Origin: Muscardinus avellanarius
Lineage: Eukaryota; Chordata; Mammalia; Rodentia; Gliridae
Direction of reading: 5' to 3'
Assembly (NCBI GenBank): GCA_963383645.1
Contig: OY726564.1
Span: 113,200,040 to 113,264,039 of the forward strand
DNA: 64,000 nucleotides
Each line of letters opens with the position of its first letter. The stretch's first letter is position 1. The notes below the pieces were generated by a model. It made no database searches and was not told where the DNA came from. It saw nothing but the letters and a program-made list of their open reading frames with translations. The translations under genes and the position numbers were made by a program. Positions 33,770-45,886 of this stretch are shown piece after piece.

Positions 33770-34440
33770 ATAGGAGTGACCATTTTGGTTAGATTGGAGG
33801 TTTTTAAAAAGTTTTTGATATTCAACACAAAACCTGAAACTACAGAAGACTCAAGGACATGTGATAGTTCTCTATGACAAATATAATGGACAAAGTGAAA
33901 CAACAGATAAAAATTTGAGAAAAAGTACTGGCAACTAACAGCACTAAAAGTTAATAACCATTAAAAAAAAAAAAGGTCTTTAAAAGTCTGCGTAAACAAG
34001 CAAATGAACTCCCTGATAGGAAAGTGGTCAAGGATAGCTCGAGCAGTTCTCAGATAATGAAAGACAAGGGGTATAAAGAGAAAATAAGTCACTGGACATC
34101 ACTAATGGGCAAAGAAATGCTCATTAAAACCACAAATGTGTGATTTGCCTATCAGACTGATAATATCCAATACTGACTAAATGTGGGAAAGCGGATATTT
34201 TTCTGTAGCTTTGGTTGAAGTACCACTTGGCTCAGGCTCACAGAGGAGGGGGATGTGGACACATCAATATTTAAAACAGGTCCATCCTTGGCCCTGCAAT
34301 TTCATCTTTCCATTATTAGGACCAGAACATAGAGGAATACTTCTACAAACTTACCTGCCTCAAATGTCACCTGCTTGTGAACACTGGGAAACTGAAAAGG
34401 AAGGTGCGTTAACTGATGGACTAGCTAAAACAATTATGGT
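33770..34440 (+). mobile_element. Ancient L1M fragment
   Basis: GGCAACTAACAGCACTAAAA, CATCACTAATGGGCAAAGAA, GATTTGCCTATCAGACTGAT and ATAATATCCAATACTGACTA follow the L1M ORF2 C-terminal order. No coding capacity. Confidence 0.65.
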
Positions 34441-34442
34441 CA

Positions 34443-34610
34443 TATGAATAATAGCTATTATTTATTGACTGCTCATTCTCTTAAGCATTTTCCCATGTAG
34501 TCGTTTAGTGGATACTGTTATCACTGCCGTTTTAGCAGGAAGAGAAGGAGGCCCAGAGAGAGCAGGCCCAGAGGCCAGGAGGCCAGCCCAGGCACACAGC
34601 CAACCACATC
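34443..34610 (-). mobile_element. MIR SINE
   Basis: AGCTATTATTTATTGACTGC, TTCTCTTAAGCATTTTCCCA, GATACTGTTATCACTGCCGT and GGCACACAGCC follow the antisense MIR order. Confidence 0.75.
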
Positions 34611-34780
34611 CTACTTCTCTTCATCAGCACATAAAACACTGCAGCCGGTAACTAGAATTACGAGGGTGGTACATCCTAAGGCGAGAATTTGTTCAGAATA
34701 CATTATGTGGTAAGAAAAAAAAAGTTGTAGATAAGTATGAACCCTATTATCTAAAGTCATTAAGAAGAGCAAATACGTTT

Positions 34781-34969
34781 GCTGGGCATGGTGGCACATG
34801 CCGGTAATCCCAGTACTTGGGAGGCTGAGACAAGAGGATCACAGGTTCGAGGTCAGCCTTAGCAAGACCCTCTGCACCTTAACGAGACTCCGTTTAAAAA
34901 AAAATAGGGCTGGGGGTGTAGCTTGAAGGTAAAATGTTTCTGGGTTCAATCCTCAGTACCAAAAAAAAA
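34781..34969 (+). mobile_element. B1-dID SINE
   Basis: GCTGGGCATGGTGGCACATG start, ID half GGGCTGGGGGTGTAGCTTGA, end CAATCCTCAGTACC plus A run. Slightly shortened middle. Confidence 0.93.
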
Positions 34970-36535
34970 AGGGTGCATATGTTTATAGGTTTATATTGAG
35001 CTAAAGGTCTGGCGTCTATATGTGGTTCTCATATTTAGAAAGTCTTACTTATCTCCTCTCTTTTTAATCCCATCAATTCTGGCATCAAAGTAGCACCCTG
35101 ACCTCTCTCCTCTTGTATCCAAGTTCCCTACAGACAAGATGGAACAGTTCTCAGAATTGCCAATCAACACGCCTCCGATATGTTAGTGCTTTCTTACGTG
35201 AAAATACAGTTGCGTCTGCAGCTTATTAGCCGTGTCAGGGAGTTATGGCAGGAAATACAGCCATTTGGTAAGAGCTGCCAGATAAAGTTTGGGGAAGCTA
35301 TCAAAATGCTCAAACAAGTACAGAGGCTCTCATAGTCTCTGTATACCGAAACTGGAATAAAGACTAAGTCAAGGTGACTAGGAGGGACAGGCCGCAGAGA
35401 TGAGAGCGGGCAGATTTGGGGGGAGACTTGTGGACCGGAGGGCAGGAACCCCAGCTCCATGTCCTGGTGCTCCCTTGGCTTGAGACGCCAGGTGCCCTCT
35501 CTGAACCCGTCTCTTCCTGTAAGAAAGGAGAGGGAATCCAGATCCTTGATTGTCAAACCAAGATGGCCAGCATTCTCGGGTTGCTGTGAATGTGCTCTGG
35601 GGCCACAGGGACAGCCGGGGCTCTGGGGCAAGAGAGCTGAACCCCGGCCCCGCCCTTCTTTCACCAAAGCAACCCCAGTTTGATTTTGATCTTAGAATGG
35701 AATTTCGTGGGTGATTTTGATTCAAAAATGGGTCCCGATGCTTAGAAGATGATGAGAGAGGAAAGTTTGCAAACCACAAGCTAAGCTCATGTCTGAGGTT
35801 CCTTCCAGCTTATAGTTGCTGTTTTGAAATTAATCTATGCCTTGAAATGTATGCGAGCGAGTGACGGCAACCCAGTTTGCCCCAGAGAGAATTTCCAAGT
35901 CGCCGAACATCAATCACGAGGGGTCCCTGTTGCTAACATGTGGCATGTTGATTTTTTCTTTTTTGCTTCCTTGGGGTTAATTTACCATCTGCCTCATCTT
36001 CATCAAAACATTAATTTCTGCCTAATCCCCTTTCTTCCTCTCTGGTGGTTAAAGGACCTGGCTCACTTTGAAATAAAACAAATAGAGAACAGTCTTGCTT
36101 TCGTGGTTTCCATTTGATTACTACGAAATGCTGGAACCCTAAAATGAATGTGGTGACTTAGCCCTTCTCGGAGACTCGAAGTCCAAAAACCCATTTGCAT
36201 AAAATGCACCGGAACTCATTAACCTATGGCGGACTTCCTCTGCGCAAGGAATAGTGCACAGTGTGTCTGGCGAATGACCTGGGCTTCCTAGTAAGAAGGG
36301 AAGTTGGGGCCATGCGAGTTCAAAGGACAGAAACATAACATCAGGCAGAAGAGAATCAGAAAAGCTTGAAGATCCTCGCAGGGCAGACAGGGTCCAGGTG
36401 GCCATGGGTATAGGGAGAGCATATTTCTGGTGAAGAGAATAATAAAGAAGCCTGGATTTAACTCAACAAGGAGCAAAGCAGTTGGGGCACGTATGCTTTA
36501 TGAAGATTAAGCTGCCATGAAAATCTGTCCTAATG
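34970..36535. other. Unannotated intron
   Basis: A 157-codon minus frame (35194-35667) has no domain. No repeats recognised in this 1.5-kb stretch. Confidence 0.55.
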
Positions 36536-36752
36536 TACCACGTGTGGTGGTGCACCCTCTCATCCCAGTGCTTGGGAGACTGACAGGAGGATTGTAGGTT
36601 CAAGGGCAGCCTTGGCAACTTGAGACCCTCAGCAACTTAGGCAGACCCTGTTTCCAAATGGAATAAAAAAACATCTATTTTTAAAAAGTTCTGGGCCTGT
36701 AGCTTGGAGGTAGAATATCCCTGGGTGCAATTCCGGTACCCAAATAAATCAA
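36536..36752 (+). mobile_element. B1-dID SINE
   Basis: ACCACGTGTGGTGGTGCACC start, an expanded A/T linker, ID half GGGCCTGTAGCTTGGAGGTA. Confidence 0.85.
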
Positions 36753-37384
36753 ACAAAATTGCATGTGAATAGAAGAGCACAAAGCAAGGAGGGCACCTGG
36801 ACTGTCGGCTGCTCCAAGGCCCAGAGAAACAGCGAGGGCGAGGGCTGGCTAGAAAGGAAGCTGCTGACTGAAGGGCCTCTCGAGCAGGCATCTCATCCGA
36901 AAACTAAGAATGGCTGGATGTGGGCAGAAGAGCAGGCAGGAGCCATTGCGATGGTCCAGGAAGAAGACAGCAGAGGAGAAAGCAGGTGCATTTGAGAAAG
37001 ACGAGAGGACAGCCTAGTGGGGACCCAGCAATAGGTGGACACGGGTTTGCAGGCCACGTCTCCTGAGATGGCGACACCAGGCGAAGGCAAGCTGCACCCT
37101 TCTTGGTGGGTTCACTTGGCTATTTTGAGTCTGAGACTCTCAAGGGGGAAGGGAGGGGTGGAGACAGGGTACTCTCTGTCTGAAAGGGTTTTGATGTTGC
37201 CACAGCCTTGGAAGAAAGAAAGTCAGATGACATAAAGGACGGTAAGGGCTGATGGGTAAAAAGTTACACACTTTATGGGAATTTCTTTTTTTGCAATGGA
37301 ATTGGGTTTACATGTGCGTCTAGAAAAGTGGTACAGTTTACATGAGATAATTTTATTAGGTCTGGTCCATAAGTAAATAGCAAA
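36753..37384. other. Unannotated intron
   Basis: No assignable feature. Confidence 0.55.
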
Positions 37385-37477
37385 ATAAAGTGATACTATG
37401 TCATTTGCAGGAAAATGGATTGAACGAGAGAATATTATGCTAAGTGATATAAGTGAGATCAGCCAGCCCCCCCCCCC

Positions 37478-37508
<31 letters not shown>

Positions 37509-37858
37509 CAAATAAAAACAGTGAGAGGTCATAGGTTTTCCCTAATATGTGGAAGCTGGTAAGAAACTTGGATACAAAAGGGACCCCAGACAAAGGAGGT
37601 GACCCCACCCCAAATGGAGTGGTGGAGGGGTTTAGGGGAGAGAGCTGGCTGGAGGGAGGGAAACTGATGAGGAGAACCTTCCATTGACACTATATACATA
37701 TACAAAATTAGCAATGCCAATCTCAGTAGTGTATGGGGAAAGGGTTGGGGGTGAGAGCTTGGAGGGGTCACCAAGTGCTGTGTGCCAGTGTGTCCATCAC
37801 TCTGAACTTCATTATGAGGCATGATTACAATGCACCAATAAAAACTGGAAAAGTAAAA
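37385..37858 (+). mobile_element. L1 3'-end fragment with poly-C/CA insertion
   Basis: TCATTTGCAGGAAAATGGAT and AGTGAGATCAGCCAG are interrupted by C14 and a CA run (37466-37508). The element continues GAGGTCATAGGTTTTCCCTA, GACCCCAGACAAAGGAGGTG, CAATGCCAATCTCAGTAGTG and the terminus GATTACAATGCACCAATAAA. Confidence 0.85.
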
Positions 37859-38920
37859 GAACACAGACTATACCAACACATCTTTTCCTAGATTTTGTCT
37901 GCAAACCAGTTTTCAATGAATGAAGGAACGATGTCTCTTCTGAGGCTCTCAGCCCACTGGAATGCAGTCCTCATCGCCTGTGTGAGTGCTTAGAACTCGC
38001 TAATGTTCTATTTGGTTCAAGTGCTCGTCGGTCAGTTCCCTGGCGCCACTGTCAATAAGGAAGTTCAACAAAGCAAACCCCGAAATATGGCTTTGTTTTT
38101 CTCTCTTTAAACATAGCCGATGCTCAGCCCAAACCGAGATCCAACTGGTTCTTCTCACGCAGGAGGCAAGTCTGAGTGACTGCCACGGCCCACGCGACTT
38201 CACCGGGCAGGCGCTCCGGCCTTTTGCTGCGCTCTCTCCGGCTGCCCCAGGCCCTGCCCCTCCTGCTGTTGACAGGTGCCTTCCTTGATATGAGCTTCTG
38301 ACTCCTTCCCAACTGTCTGCTGTGGTCTCTTCTCTTTCCCAGGGCAGAGCCAGGGACTCTGTGTCTTGAACCTGTGTCTCAAGTGATTGTTGAGATGAAG
38401 CAAATCGGAGCAAATGAGTGGAGGACTTCTTCTGGAAGCCGCTCATGGAGGCAGAGAGAAGCCAGCAGGGGCCATGTTCCTTCTGCCTGCATCGTCCAGA
38501 TGAAGTCTGCGACTTAGACTTTTCACACCTGGCTTTGCATACGTCTTCATCCAAAACACAGCCCCTACTGTTCAGAGGCCTGCAAGTCACTGCTGTGGAT
38601 GCACTGGCAATTCCACCGTCCCACTTTGTCTCTTCTTGCCCACATCAATAACAGACTCGCTTGCCATCAGCCCAGAACCTTCCACTATGGGTTGACCAAG
38701 AATCAAACACTGCTGAAGGCCTACTATGTGATGAGGTCTAGTGTATGTATTGAACAGCACCTACTCGATCCCTGCCCCCACTTACTTTGCAATAAGGGCT
38801 GTAAATAATTAATAGGTGCATATTATAGATAACTCTCAAGTGACGAGTGTTATCAAGAAAAGCAAAGCATGAAATGGGGCACACATGGAGGCCCAGAGAG
38901 GACGAGGTGTATGCAGGTAC
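37859..38920. other. Unannotated intron with a long minus-strand frame
   Basis: A 196-codon minus frame (38000-38590) has no recognisable domain, signal or conserved motif. No known repeat or exon is assigned. Confidence 0.45.
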
Positions 38921-38952
<32 letters not shown>

Positions 38953-38954
38953 GG
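38921..38954. repeat. (GT)n microsatellite
   Basis: Thirty-four bases of GT with one GC interruption. Confidence 0.9.
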
Positions 38955-38989
38955 TATAAGTGTGCACACATGATTTGTAGGGAAGAAGG

Positions 38990-39200
38990 AGCTGGGTGTG
39001 GTGCGCACACCTGTAATCCGGTACTTGGGAGGCTGAGACAGGAGGATCGCAGTTTTAAGACCAGCCTGGGCAACTTAGCAAGACTCAGAAACCTAGTGAG
39101 AACCTATTTCAAAACAAAAAAGGAAAAGAAAAAGGGCTGAGAATGTAGCGTGGAGGTGAGATGCCCCCCGGTTCAGTCCCCAGGATGACAATAAATAAAC
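38990..39200 (+). mobile_element. B1-dID SINE
   Basis: GAGCTGGGTGTGGTGCGCAC start, ID half GGGCTGAGAATGTAGCGTGG. Confidence 0.9.
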
Positions 39201-39611
39201 CTGGAAGAAGAAAGCTCTCACTTGTGAAATGGCTGTTGGTTGTGAAGTCCTAGAAGAAACCAGGAGAGGTGGACCGGGGCATCTGGAAGAACAGTGTTCC
39301 CAGGTGTAGGAAATCCCGGCCAGTGTCCAGTCAGCATTAGCAGAATGAATGGACAAGGACACGGCGGTCACGCCAGGCGCTTTCCGCTCTCAGAGCCGTC
39401 CTTTCTCTGCCCGTTGGGGCCGTGAGAGTCGTTGGCTCTCGCTAGACTCCCCACTTTGTGGTGTTCACGTCAAGAGATGGAGTTCACATCTCGTGTGTGA
39501 TCTGAGGTCCCCTTGCCCTTGAATCTGATGGACAAAGAGGGCACCGGGCTCGTGTGCAGTCAGCGCCGCTCTCCTGGGGCTCCAGGGGCCTAGACTCTCC
39601 AACAGAGTGTT
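39201..39611. other. Unannotated intron
   Basis: Moderate CpG, no recognisable feature. Confidence 0.5.
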
Positions 39612-39800
39612 TACCAGGCACGGTGCCGTGTACCTACAATCCCAGTACTTGGGAGGCTGAGGTTAGAGGACTGCAGGTTGAGGCCAGCGTGGGGTAGCGT
39701 AGCAAGACCCTGTTTCAAAATAAAAACTAAAAGGGCTGAAATTCTCTCTCAGTGTTAGACTGCCTCTGGGTTCCATCCCCAGTGTCAAACACACGCCACA
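39612..39800 (+). mobile_element. B1-dID SINE
   Basis: ACCAGGCACGGTGCCGTGTA start, CAGTACTTGGGAGGCTGAGG, and end CTGGGTTCCATCCCCAGTGT. Confidence 0.9.
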
Positions 39801-40114
39801 AATGACCTTTAATATACAGACCAGAAAGTTAACTGAACACTTCTCTCCTATAAATTTTTCTTTATTAAATGCATACTTGTTTAATAATATGAGCAATTCC
39901 CCTGATAGTGATTATTTTTAATACTATTGGCGAGTTCCCCTGCCTCAGTGTGTCCATTTAAAGAGAAAAGATGAAGAGAGAAGGGATACGATACGGGAGA
40001 AAAACGAAAAGAAGACATAATCCAATCAATTCTCGTATAATCAAAAATTTTCCTAAACCTCCATTCTCTCTGATATGTAGTAACAGTACTCTCAACCTCT
40101 ACCAATTCTAAAAA

Positions 40115-40116
<2 letters not shown>

Positions 40117-40156
<40 letters not shown>
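40117..40156. repeat. (TA)n microsatellite
   Basis: Forty bases of pure TA directly upstream of a SINE. Confidence 0.95.
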
Positions 40157-40160
<4 letters not shown>

Positions 40161-40163
40161 CTT

Positions 40164-40431
40164 GCTGGGTGTGGTGGCACACACCTGTAATCCTAGTACT
40201 TGGGAGGCTGAGATAGGAGGATCACAAGTTTGAGGACAGCCTCAGCAAGTAATGAGACTCTCATCAACCGATTGCTTCAAAATAAAAAAAAAAAAAATAG
40301 TGCGAGGATGTAGCTTGGAGATAGAATGTCCCTGGGTTCAATCTCTAGTATTCCAAAAAAAAAAGAAAGAAAGGAAGGAAGGAAAGAAAGAAAGAAAGGA
40401 AGGAAGGAAGGAAGGAAAGAAAGAAAGAAAA
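40164..40431 (+). mobile_element. B1-dID SINE with AAAG/AAGG tail
   Basis: GCTGGGTGTGGTGGCACACA start, ID half GATGTAGCTTGGAGATAGAA. The A-rich tail has grown into about 75 bp of mixed AAAG and AAGG (40357-40431). Confidence 0.92.
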
Positions 40432-42489
40432 GTTTAATGTTTTTATCCTCTGTCATGTTATATTATTAACAAATAAACACTCATCCTCATCCTTAATTAA
40501 TGCGACCCTGCCCGCCACGCTGTGATCACGGGCTACTTGCAGCGTGTGCACACGTCATCTCTCACTTCGGATCCCAGCTCCCCCTGGCCACCCCGTCCAG
40601 TCCCACTCAGACCCCCGCCCCCCCACCCCGGCCATCTCATCTGGTAATGCGATCCCCATTTCCCCCGCTGTTTAGTCTTCTCTGAGAATCTCTGCTCTCC
40701 ACATCTGCTCCCCTACTCTCTGAGCTGAGATGAAGACGAAGTTCTCAAGAAACACAAAGTGCATCTGTCAACTTACCTCCTCTGCCACCTGCCAGGGCCT
40801 CCCTGCCTCCCCCTGCAGCCTCTTAACAACTGCAGCGGGCCCTCGCTGAAGGACTCCGCCCCGTCTCCATATTCTTCCCCGTTAACTTTTCATATCTTGT
40901 ATTTACTGCCGTGTATGTGTATCTGATCTCTCTGCACTGTAACTGTTTTGCAGATAACTCTGAAGGCATTCTTTCCGCTGCAGCAAAAACCTGTTATTTA
41001 CAGAAACTTTTATCTAGCCCTAAAACTCAAAGGCTCCATTTTAGGGTTTCAAAGAGTGAAATACTTTTGGGTGTTTGAAGAGACGCTACAGCTGTTGCAG
41101 CTGCCAAGATGGGTACGGAAGTGAACGGTGACCTCATCCTGCTTGTTCAAGCCCTTAAAATGTTAGGCTGGATTAGGGCGGTGGATTCTGAGCAGGGGCG
41201 CCCCTGGAAGACCACCTGTGCGCCCGGGGTGGCTGGGCCGCCCGCTGGAGGATCCTGCTCGGATGACTCAGATTTCCCTTTGTGCATTTTATTTGCAATC
41301 TAGACGAAGTTAACTTCAGACTGAGGTTCTTTAAAATACCGCCTGCTGGTGTGTGGTTTCTTGTGGCCTTCCACACTGAGAGCAAAATTCAGACATGCGT
41401 TTCCCGTGTAAAACGGACCCTTCCTTCCCTCCACCCTCAACCCCTGAGGGGTGGGCAGGGGACGCAACCCAAACCCAACCCAAAGCCCTTCGTTTCACTA
41501 GCTCCTTCTCTTGGCAGGAAGGGCAGGTTGAAATGAACGGCGTCGCGGTGGGTCTTCCCCAGCGACATGGACGGCAGGGGAAGTTGCCGTCCATCACCCG
41601 CTAGCTCTGCTTCCAGTTCCATCACGATTGCCTGGTGGACTGAGCCTCTGGGTTCAACAAGGCCCAGCACCAGAGGGGAGGCCCCACGCTCCCCTGCCCC
41701 CCAGCTCCTGGGCCGTCCCCGCGCACGCAGTGGGCGTTTTCTCTTCTTGGGAAATAGCTGTCTCATCTCTGCTCATATGCTGGGTCAGGATTTATTGTTT
41801 TCTACATATCATATTTCAGTGTCTGCAAGTCTGCTTTTCCATCTTAGAACCCCCAAAGGTTTTAGTCTTCACATTTCTAGGTAGTGTGCCTAGCGCATTC
41901 TATGCACTCAGGGAAAATCCTTGTGAAATTATTATTTTTTAAAATAAAGTGATCCATGCATGTGGTCACGGGTCCCCTTTTGAAAAGTATACGATGAGAG
42001 GCCAGTCTCCCATTTCAGCCCTTTGCATCGAGGGGAGGTTTCCTTAGGTTTTCTGTTCCCAAACCCTAAATAATATACTTTTGTTTTTGCTTTGTTGATT
42101 CAGCCACTTTAACAATCACTACTGGCTGCTCCAACTGAAGAGCTCCGGGCTCGCCAGAATCGCATGTGCGCGCTCCCCCGCGGCCGGGAGTCACGCGGTG
42201 ACACGGTTCCTTATCTGAAATGCCCGGAACTCCCCAGTCCAGAATGGTCCAGAATTTCCACAGGTAAAACTGTGCGTCATATGTGGCGAAACACCCACCC
42301 ACCTGCTTCTGCCACGAAACAGGTGAAGAGCCACATTCACAGACATATAAACACCTGGATGGTAGTGAAAAACCAGACTTTACTAAAAAGAAAAAACAAA
42401 AAACAACAACTTTCTAAAAGCGGTTCTCTTCCGCTTGTTACAACAAACCTGCAAGTGACACCTGCAGCTCATTTGCTCGGTGCTCTCAC

Positions 42490-42494
<5 letters not shown>
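40432..42494. other. Unannotated intron
   Basis: About 2 kb without recognisable repeats. GC-rich, overlapping frames at 41173-41942 on both strands are judged to be chance. 42120-42200 has several CpGs. Confidence 0.5.
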
Positions 42495-42531
<37 letters not shown>

Positions 42532-42545
42532 ATGCGCGTGTGTGT

Positions 42546-42592
<47 letters not shown>

Positions 42593-42597
42593 CGTGC
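42495..42597. repeat. Mixed (TG)n/(CG)n alternating purine-pyrimidine tract
   Basis: About 100 bp of alternating purine-pyrimidine with pure CG blocks (GTGCGCGCGCGCGCGCGTGT and a second at 42585-42596). It abuts the tail of the next SINE. Confidence 0.95.
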
Positions 42598-42794
42598 TGC
42601 CAGGGACTGAACACAGGGACATTCTACCTCCAAGTTACACCTCCAGCCTGACTTTATTTCTTATTTGGAAACAGGGTCTTGCTAAGTTGCTGAGGGCCTC
42701 ACCAAGTTGCCGAGGCTGGCTTCGAACCTGCGATCCTCCTGTCTCTGCCTCCCAGGTACTGAGACTATAGGCATGAGCCACCACACTCAGCCAG
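42598..42794 (-). mobile_element. B1-dID SINE
   Basis: GCCAGGGACTGAACACAGGG (antisense ID) to GAGCCACCACACTCAGCC (antisense B1 start). Confidence 0.93.
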
Positions 42795-42874
42795 CACATT
42801 AATTTTCTGATTAATTTTAATGTTGCCAAAGTAACGACGTGTATGATTCCTTTGCTTTTAAAAACAATTTCCTC

Positions 42875-43096
42875 AGCCAGGCATGGTGGCGCACGCTTGT
42901 AATCCCAGCATTCGGGAGGCTGAGACCAGAGGATCGGGGTTCGCGGACAGCCTCAGCTACTTAGTGAGGCCCTCTGCAACTCAGTGAGACCTGGTTTCAA
43001 AATAAAGAATAAAAAAATAGGGCAGGGGGTGTGGCTCGGAGGTCAAATGGCCCTGGGTTCCATCCCCAGATCTGCTAAATAAATAAATAAATAAAT
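42875..43096 (+). mobile_element. B1-dID SINE with 15-bp target duplication
   Basis: GCCAGGCATGGTGGCGCACG start, AAAT-repeat tail. AAAAACAATTTCCTC occurs at 42860-42874 and 43097-43111. Confidence 0.95.
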
Positions 43097-43111
43097 AAAA
43101 ACAATTTCCTC

Positions 43112-43989
43112 GTCTACGATCCACAGCACCCAATTACTTAGTTTCTATTAGTCGCACTGTTTCATTCGGATCATGCTACACAGCTATTTCCTCTTCGTTG
43201 CTTTTCTCAAGAAAAACTCTGGCTCAGTCGCTAGGGAACTGCTACTGCCCGCTCCCCTCCCGAAGGCTCGAGGGTCACTCAGGAATACCTCTGCAGCACA
43301 CCACGGAGAGCATGTCCACGGACAGAAAGAAATGCTGCAAGTTCAAGGGCACATGGGAAACATTCTAATGAGCAGATAACCAGATACTACGCTTCATCGT
43401 CTATTTTAGCAAGAAAAAAAGACTTTAAAAAATTTCCCCACTTCATTATCTAAATATCCTGAGCAAATATAAAATGTCTTCATCATAAAACTAGTATATA
43501 ATAATTCAGAAAAGACACAGCTGTGATCATTCTGACTTAAACATGATGAAAATATGAAGACAAGCCGTCGGTTTATTTATTTATTTATTTTTTACAAATA
43601 TACTCATGATTTCCCCTCACCACTACCAACCCATATATTTCTTTAAAAAGTTTTGTTTAGCTCTTTTGGTCTTTTCTCCCAGGGGATGTCGACCAAAGTA
43701 TAAAGTTTGGTTGGTGGGCTGTGGGTAAAAGAACTGGTGTTGAAGAGAATACTAGTTGATACAGAGTCTACTAGAAAATGAGGGCTGAATTTTCAGGAAC
43801 AAACTTCATTAAGAAGGAGAAATAGAGGAACATACTAAACAAGCAAGGTAAAAGAAGGAGTAGACAGCAAAAAGTAGCGTGAACCCAGAAGTCTCGGGCC
43901 ACGCGGCGGACCTCCCGTCCACCTGACCCCGGTCTTAACCCGTTAGCGGTGGAGGGGTGCTCGGGAGGATAATGGTGGTGGGTGGAGTC
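43112..43989. other. Unannotated intron
   Basis: No assignable feature except a short TTTA run at 43570-43592. Confidence 0.55.
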
Positions 43990-44135
43990 GGGGAGAATCA
44001 ATGAATTACACACATGTGCAGTGATCAGTGCCAATCTCAGTATCAGGTATGGGGCAGGCGCAGGAGCCCAGGGAAAGCTCACCACGTGCCATGATATGAG
44101 ACCACACGCACCTGCAAAAGTCTATAAAAAAGAAA
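43990..44135 (+). mobile_element. L1 3' UTR fragment
   Basis: GATCAGTGCCAATCTCAGTA followed by CACCACGTGCCATGATATGA parallels the 3' UTR at 37700-37800. Short and diverged. Confidence 0.5.
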
Positions 44136-44565
44136 AGGTATCAGTGGCAAAACAAAAGTCCTGGTAGTTTCGAACCTTCACTTTACACAAAAGAGCCAGC
44201 AGGAGCTTTTACATATCTCAGAATGTAAAGGACTGCATGAAGGAGTCACGGGCCGCCCGCACCAGCTCGGTGGGCGCCATACTGGGCTGGACCTTGGAAA
44301 GGTTATCCTTCACTGGGTGCCTGCTGGATCCAGGCAGTGGGCGCAGCAGGAAGGAAGGAGTCAGTGGCAGTCCCTGAGTGTAGAAAGAACTCGCCACCTC
44401 TCCACGTTTCAGAGAGTGGTGGTGAAGCCGCAGAGCAGGGTGCGAGGAGAGGGAGGTGGCCACATTAGCACCACCCAGTGGGTGACAGTTTGTGCTGTAT
44501 GTAAGTAATTCTACTTAGAACATTTCCCTCTCTCCCTACCTCCCAACCTTCCTCCCTAACCTCTT

Positions 44566-44580
44566 TTTCTTTCTTTCTTC

Positions 44581-44618
<38 letters not shown>

Positions 44619-44657
44619 CCTTCCTTCCTTCCTTCCTTCCTTCCTTCCTTCCTTCCC
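44566..44657. repeat. (CTTT)n/(CTTC)n polypyrimidine tract
   Basis: About 90 bp of tetranucleotide repeat changing from CTTT to CTTC. Confidence 0.95.
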
Positions 44658-44676
44658 CTGTTCCTTATTTTTCCTC

Positions 44677-45077
44677 TTGGTAATAGAGATTGAACCCAGA
44701 GGCGTTCTTCTTCCGAGCCACATGCCCAGCCCAATTTTACTTTTATTTTATTTTTGCAGTACTGGAGATGGAACCCAGGGACATCACACTTCTGAGCTAT
44801 GACCCCAGTCCTATTTTTTGTTCTTTGATTTAAAACAAGGTGTCACTGAGTTGCAAAGAGCCTCACTAAGTAGCTGAGGCTGTTCACAAACCTGTGATCC
44901 TCTTGTGTCAGCCTCCCAAGTACAAGGATTACAAGCGTGCGTCACCACGCCCGGCTTTATTTCTTATTTTGATACAAGGTCTCACCGAGTTGCAGAGGCT
45001 GGCCTTGAACATGCAATTCTCTCATCTTGGCCTCCCAAGTACTGGGATTATAGGTATGCACCACCACACCCGGCCAC
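44677..45077 (-). mobile_element. B1-dID SINE split by another SINE
   Basis: An antisense ID half (GTAATAGAGATTGAACCCAG, 44677-44740) and an antisense B1 half (CAAGGTCTCACCGAGTTGCA to ACCACACCCGGCC, 44960-45077) are separated by a complete antisense SINE. Confidence 0.85.
44756..44957 (-). mobile_element. B1-dID SINE nested in an older copy
   Basis: CAGTACTGGAGATGGAACCC (antisense ID) to TCACCACGCCCGGCT. It sits in the linker of the surrounding SINE in the same orientation. Confidence 0.88.
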
Positions 45078-45500
45078 AACATTATTTTTCTAAGAAATAT
45101 TTCATTTCCATTGCAACAAATAGCCACAGACGTGTCGCCTCAGCTAATATAGGGAATACACATGCTTAATGAAGACCGATAATAATCTAGAATACACACG
45201 CTTCATCAAGACCGGTGCTTGGACGACCTCCGAGATGCATGACATTCTCCTTGGGTTCAAGCACATTTGGAAATCATCCTGTTGCCCAGCAACTGTGCCT
45301 TGTTCGATGCACAAAGAGATCTATGCGTGTGAACCCCGGAGCAAACACACCTTACTTATATCCCAGAATTTAAGTCTGAGCTCCAAAGACAAGTTACCAG
45401 ACGCAGCCTTTCCAGAAAGCATCGTTACCTCACATATTCTAAAACCAGTAGGGTTCAGGTCGTTATTCAAAACTGCAGCATACACTGGCCCCGCCCAGTG
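45078..45500. other. Unannotated intron
   Basis: No recognised feature. A 110-codon plus frame (45169-45501) has no known motif. Confidence 0.5.
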
Positions 45501-45886
45501 ATACACCCCCGGCCCTATGTTTTCTTTGTTTTAAAACAGGGTCTCGCCGGGCTTGGTGGCGCACGCTTGTAATCCCTGCGCTTGGAAGGCAGAGACAGGA
45601 GGATCGCGTAGATTCAAAGTCAGCCTCACTGGCTTAAGAGACCCTGTTTCCAAATAAAAATATAAAAAATAGGTGTCTGGGAGTGTAGCCTGGAGGTAGA
45701 AGGGTTTCCAGGAACCCCAGTACCACCAAAAACTAAAAATAAATAAATAAATAAATAAAATAAAACAGGGTCTCGCTAAGTTGCAGAGGGCCTGACTAAG
45801 TTGCTCGGGCTGGCTGTGAGCCTTAGATCCTCCTGCCTCCACCTCCCAAGTACTGGAATTACAAGCACGTGCCACCACGTCTGGCT
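45501..45886 (-). mobile_element. B1-dID SINE split by a young SINE
   Basis: An antisense ID remnant (TACACCCCCGGCCCTATG, before 45532) and antisense B1 half (CAGGGTCTCGCTAAGTTGCA to ACCACGTCTGGCT, from 45761) flank a plus-oriented young element. Confidence 0.85.
45547..45760 (+). mobile_element. Young B1-dID SINE with 15-bp target duplication
   Basis: CCGGGCTTGGTGGCGCACGC start, GGTGTCTGGGAGTGTAGCCT, end GGTTTCCAGGAACCCCAGTA. TAAAACAGGGTCTCG repeats at 45532-45546 and 45761-45775. It is almost identical to the copy at 46987. Confidence 0.95.

Noticed and set aside
38000..38590. 196-codon minus-strand frame
   Set aside because: No domain, no conserved motif, no splice context. Other shorter frames overlap it; it is consistent with chance.
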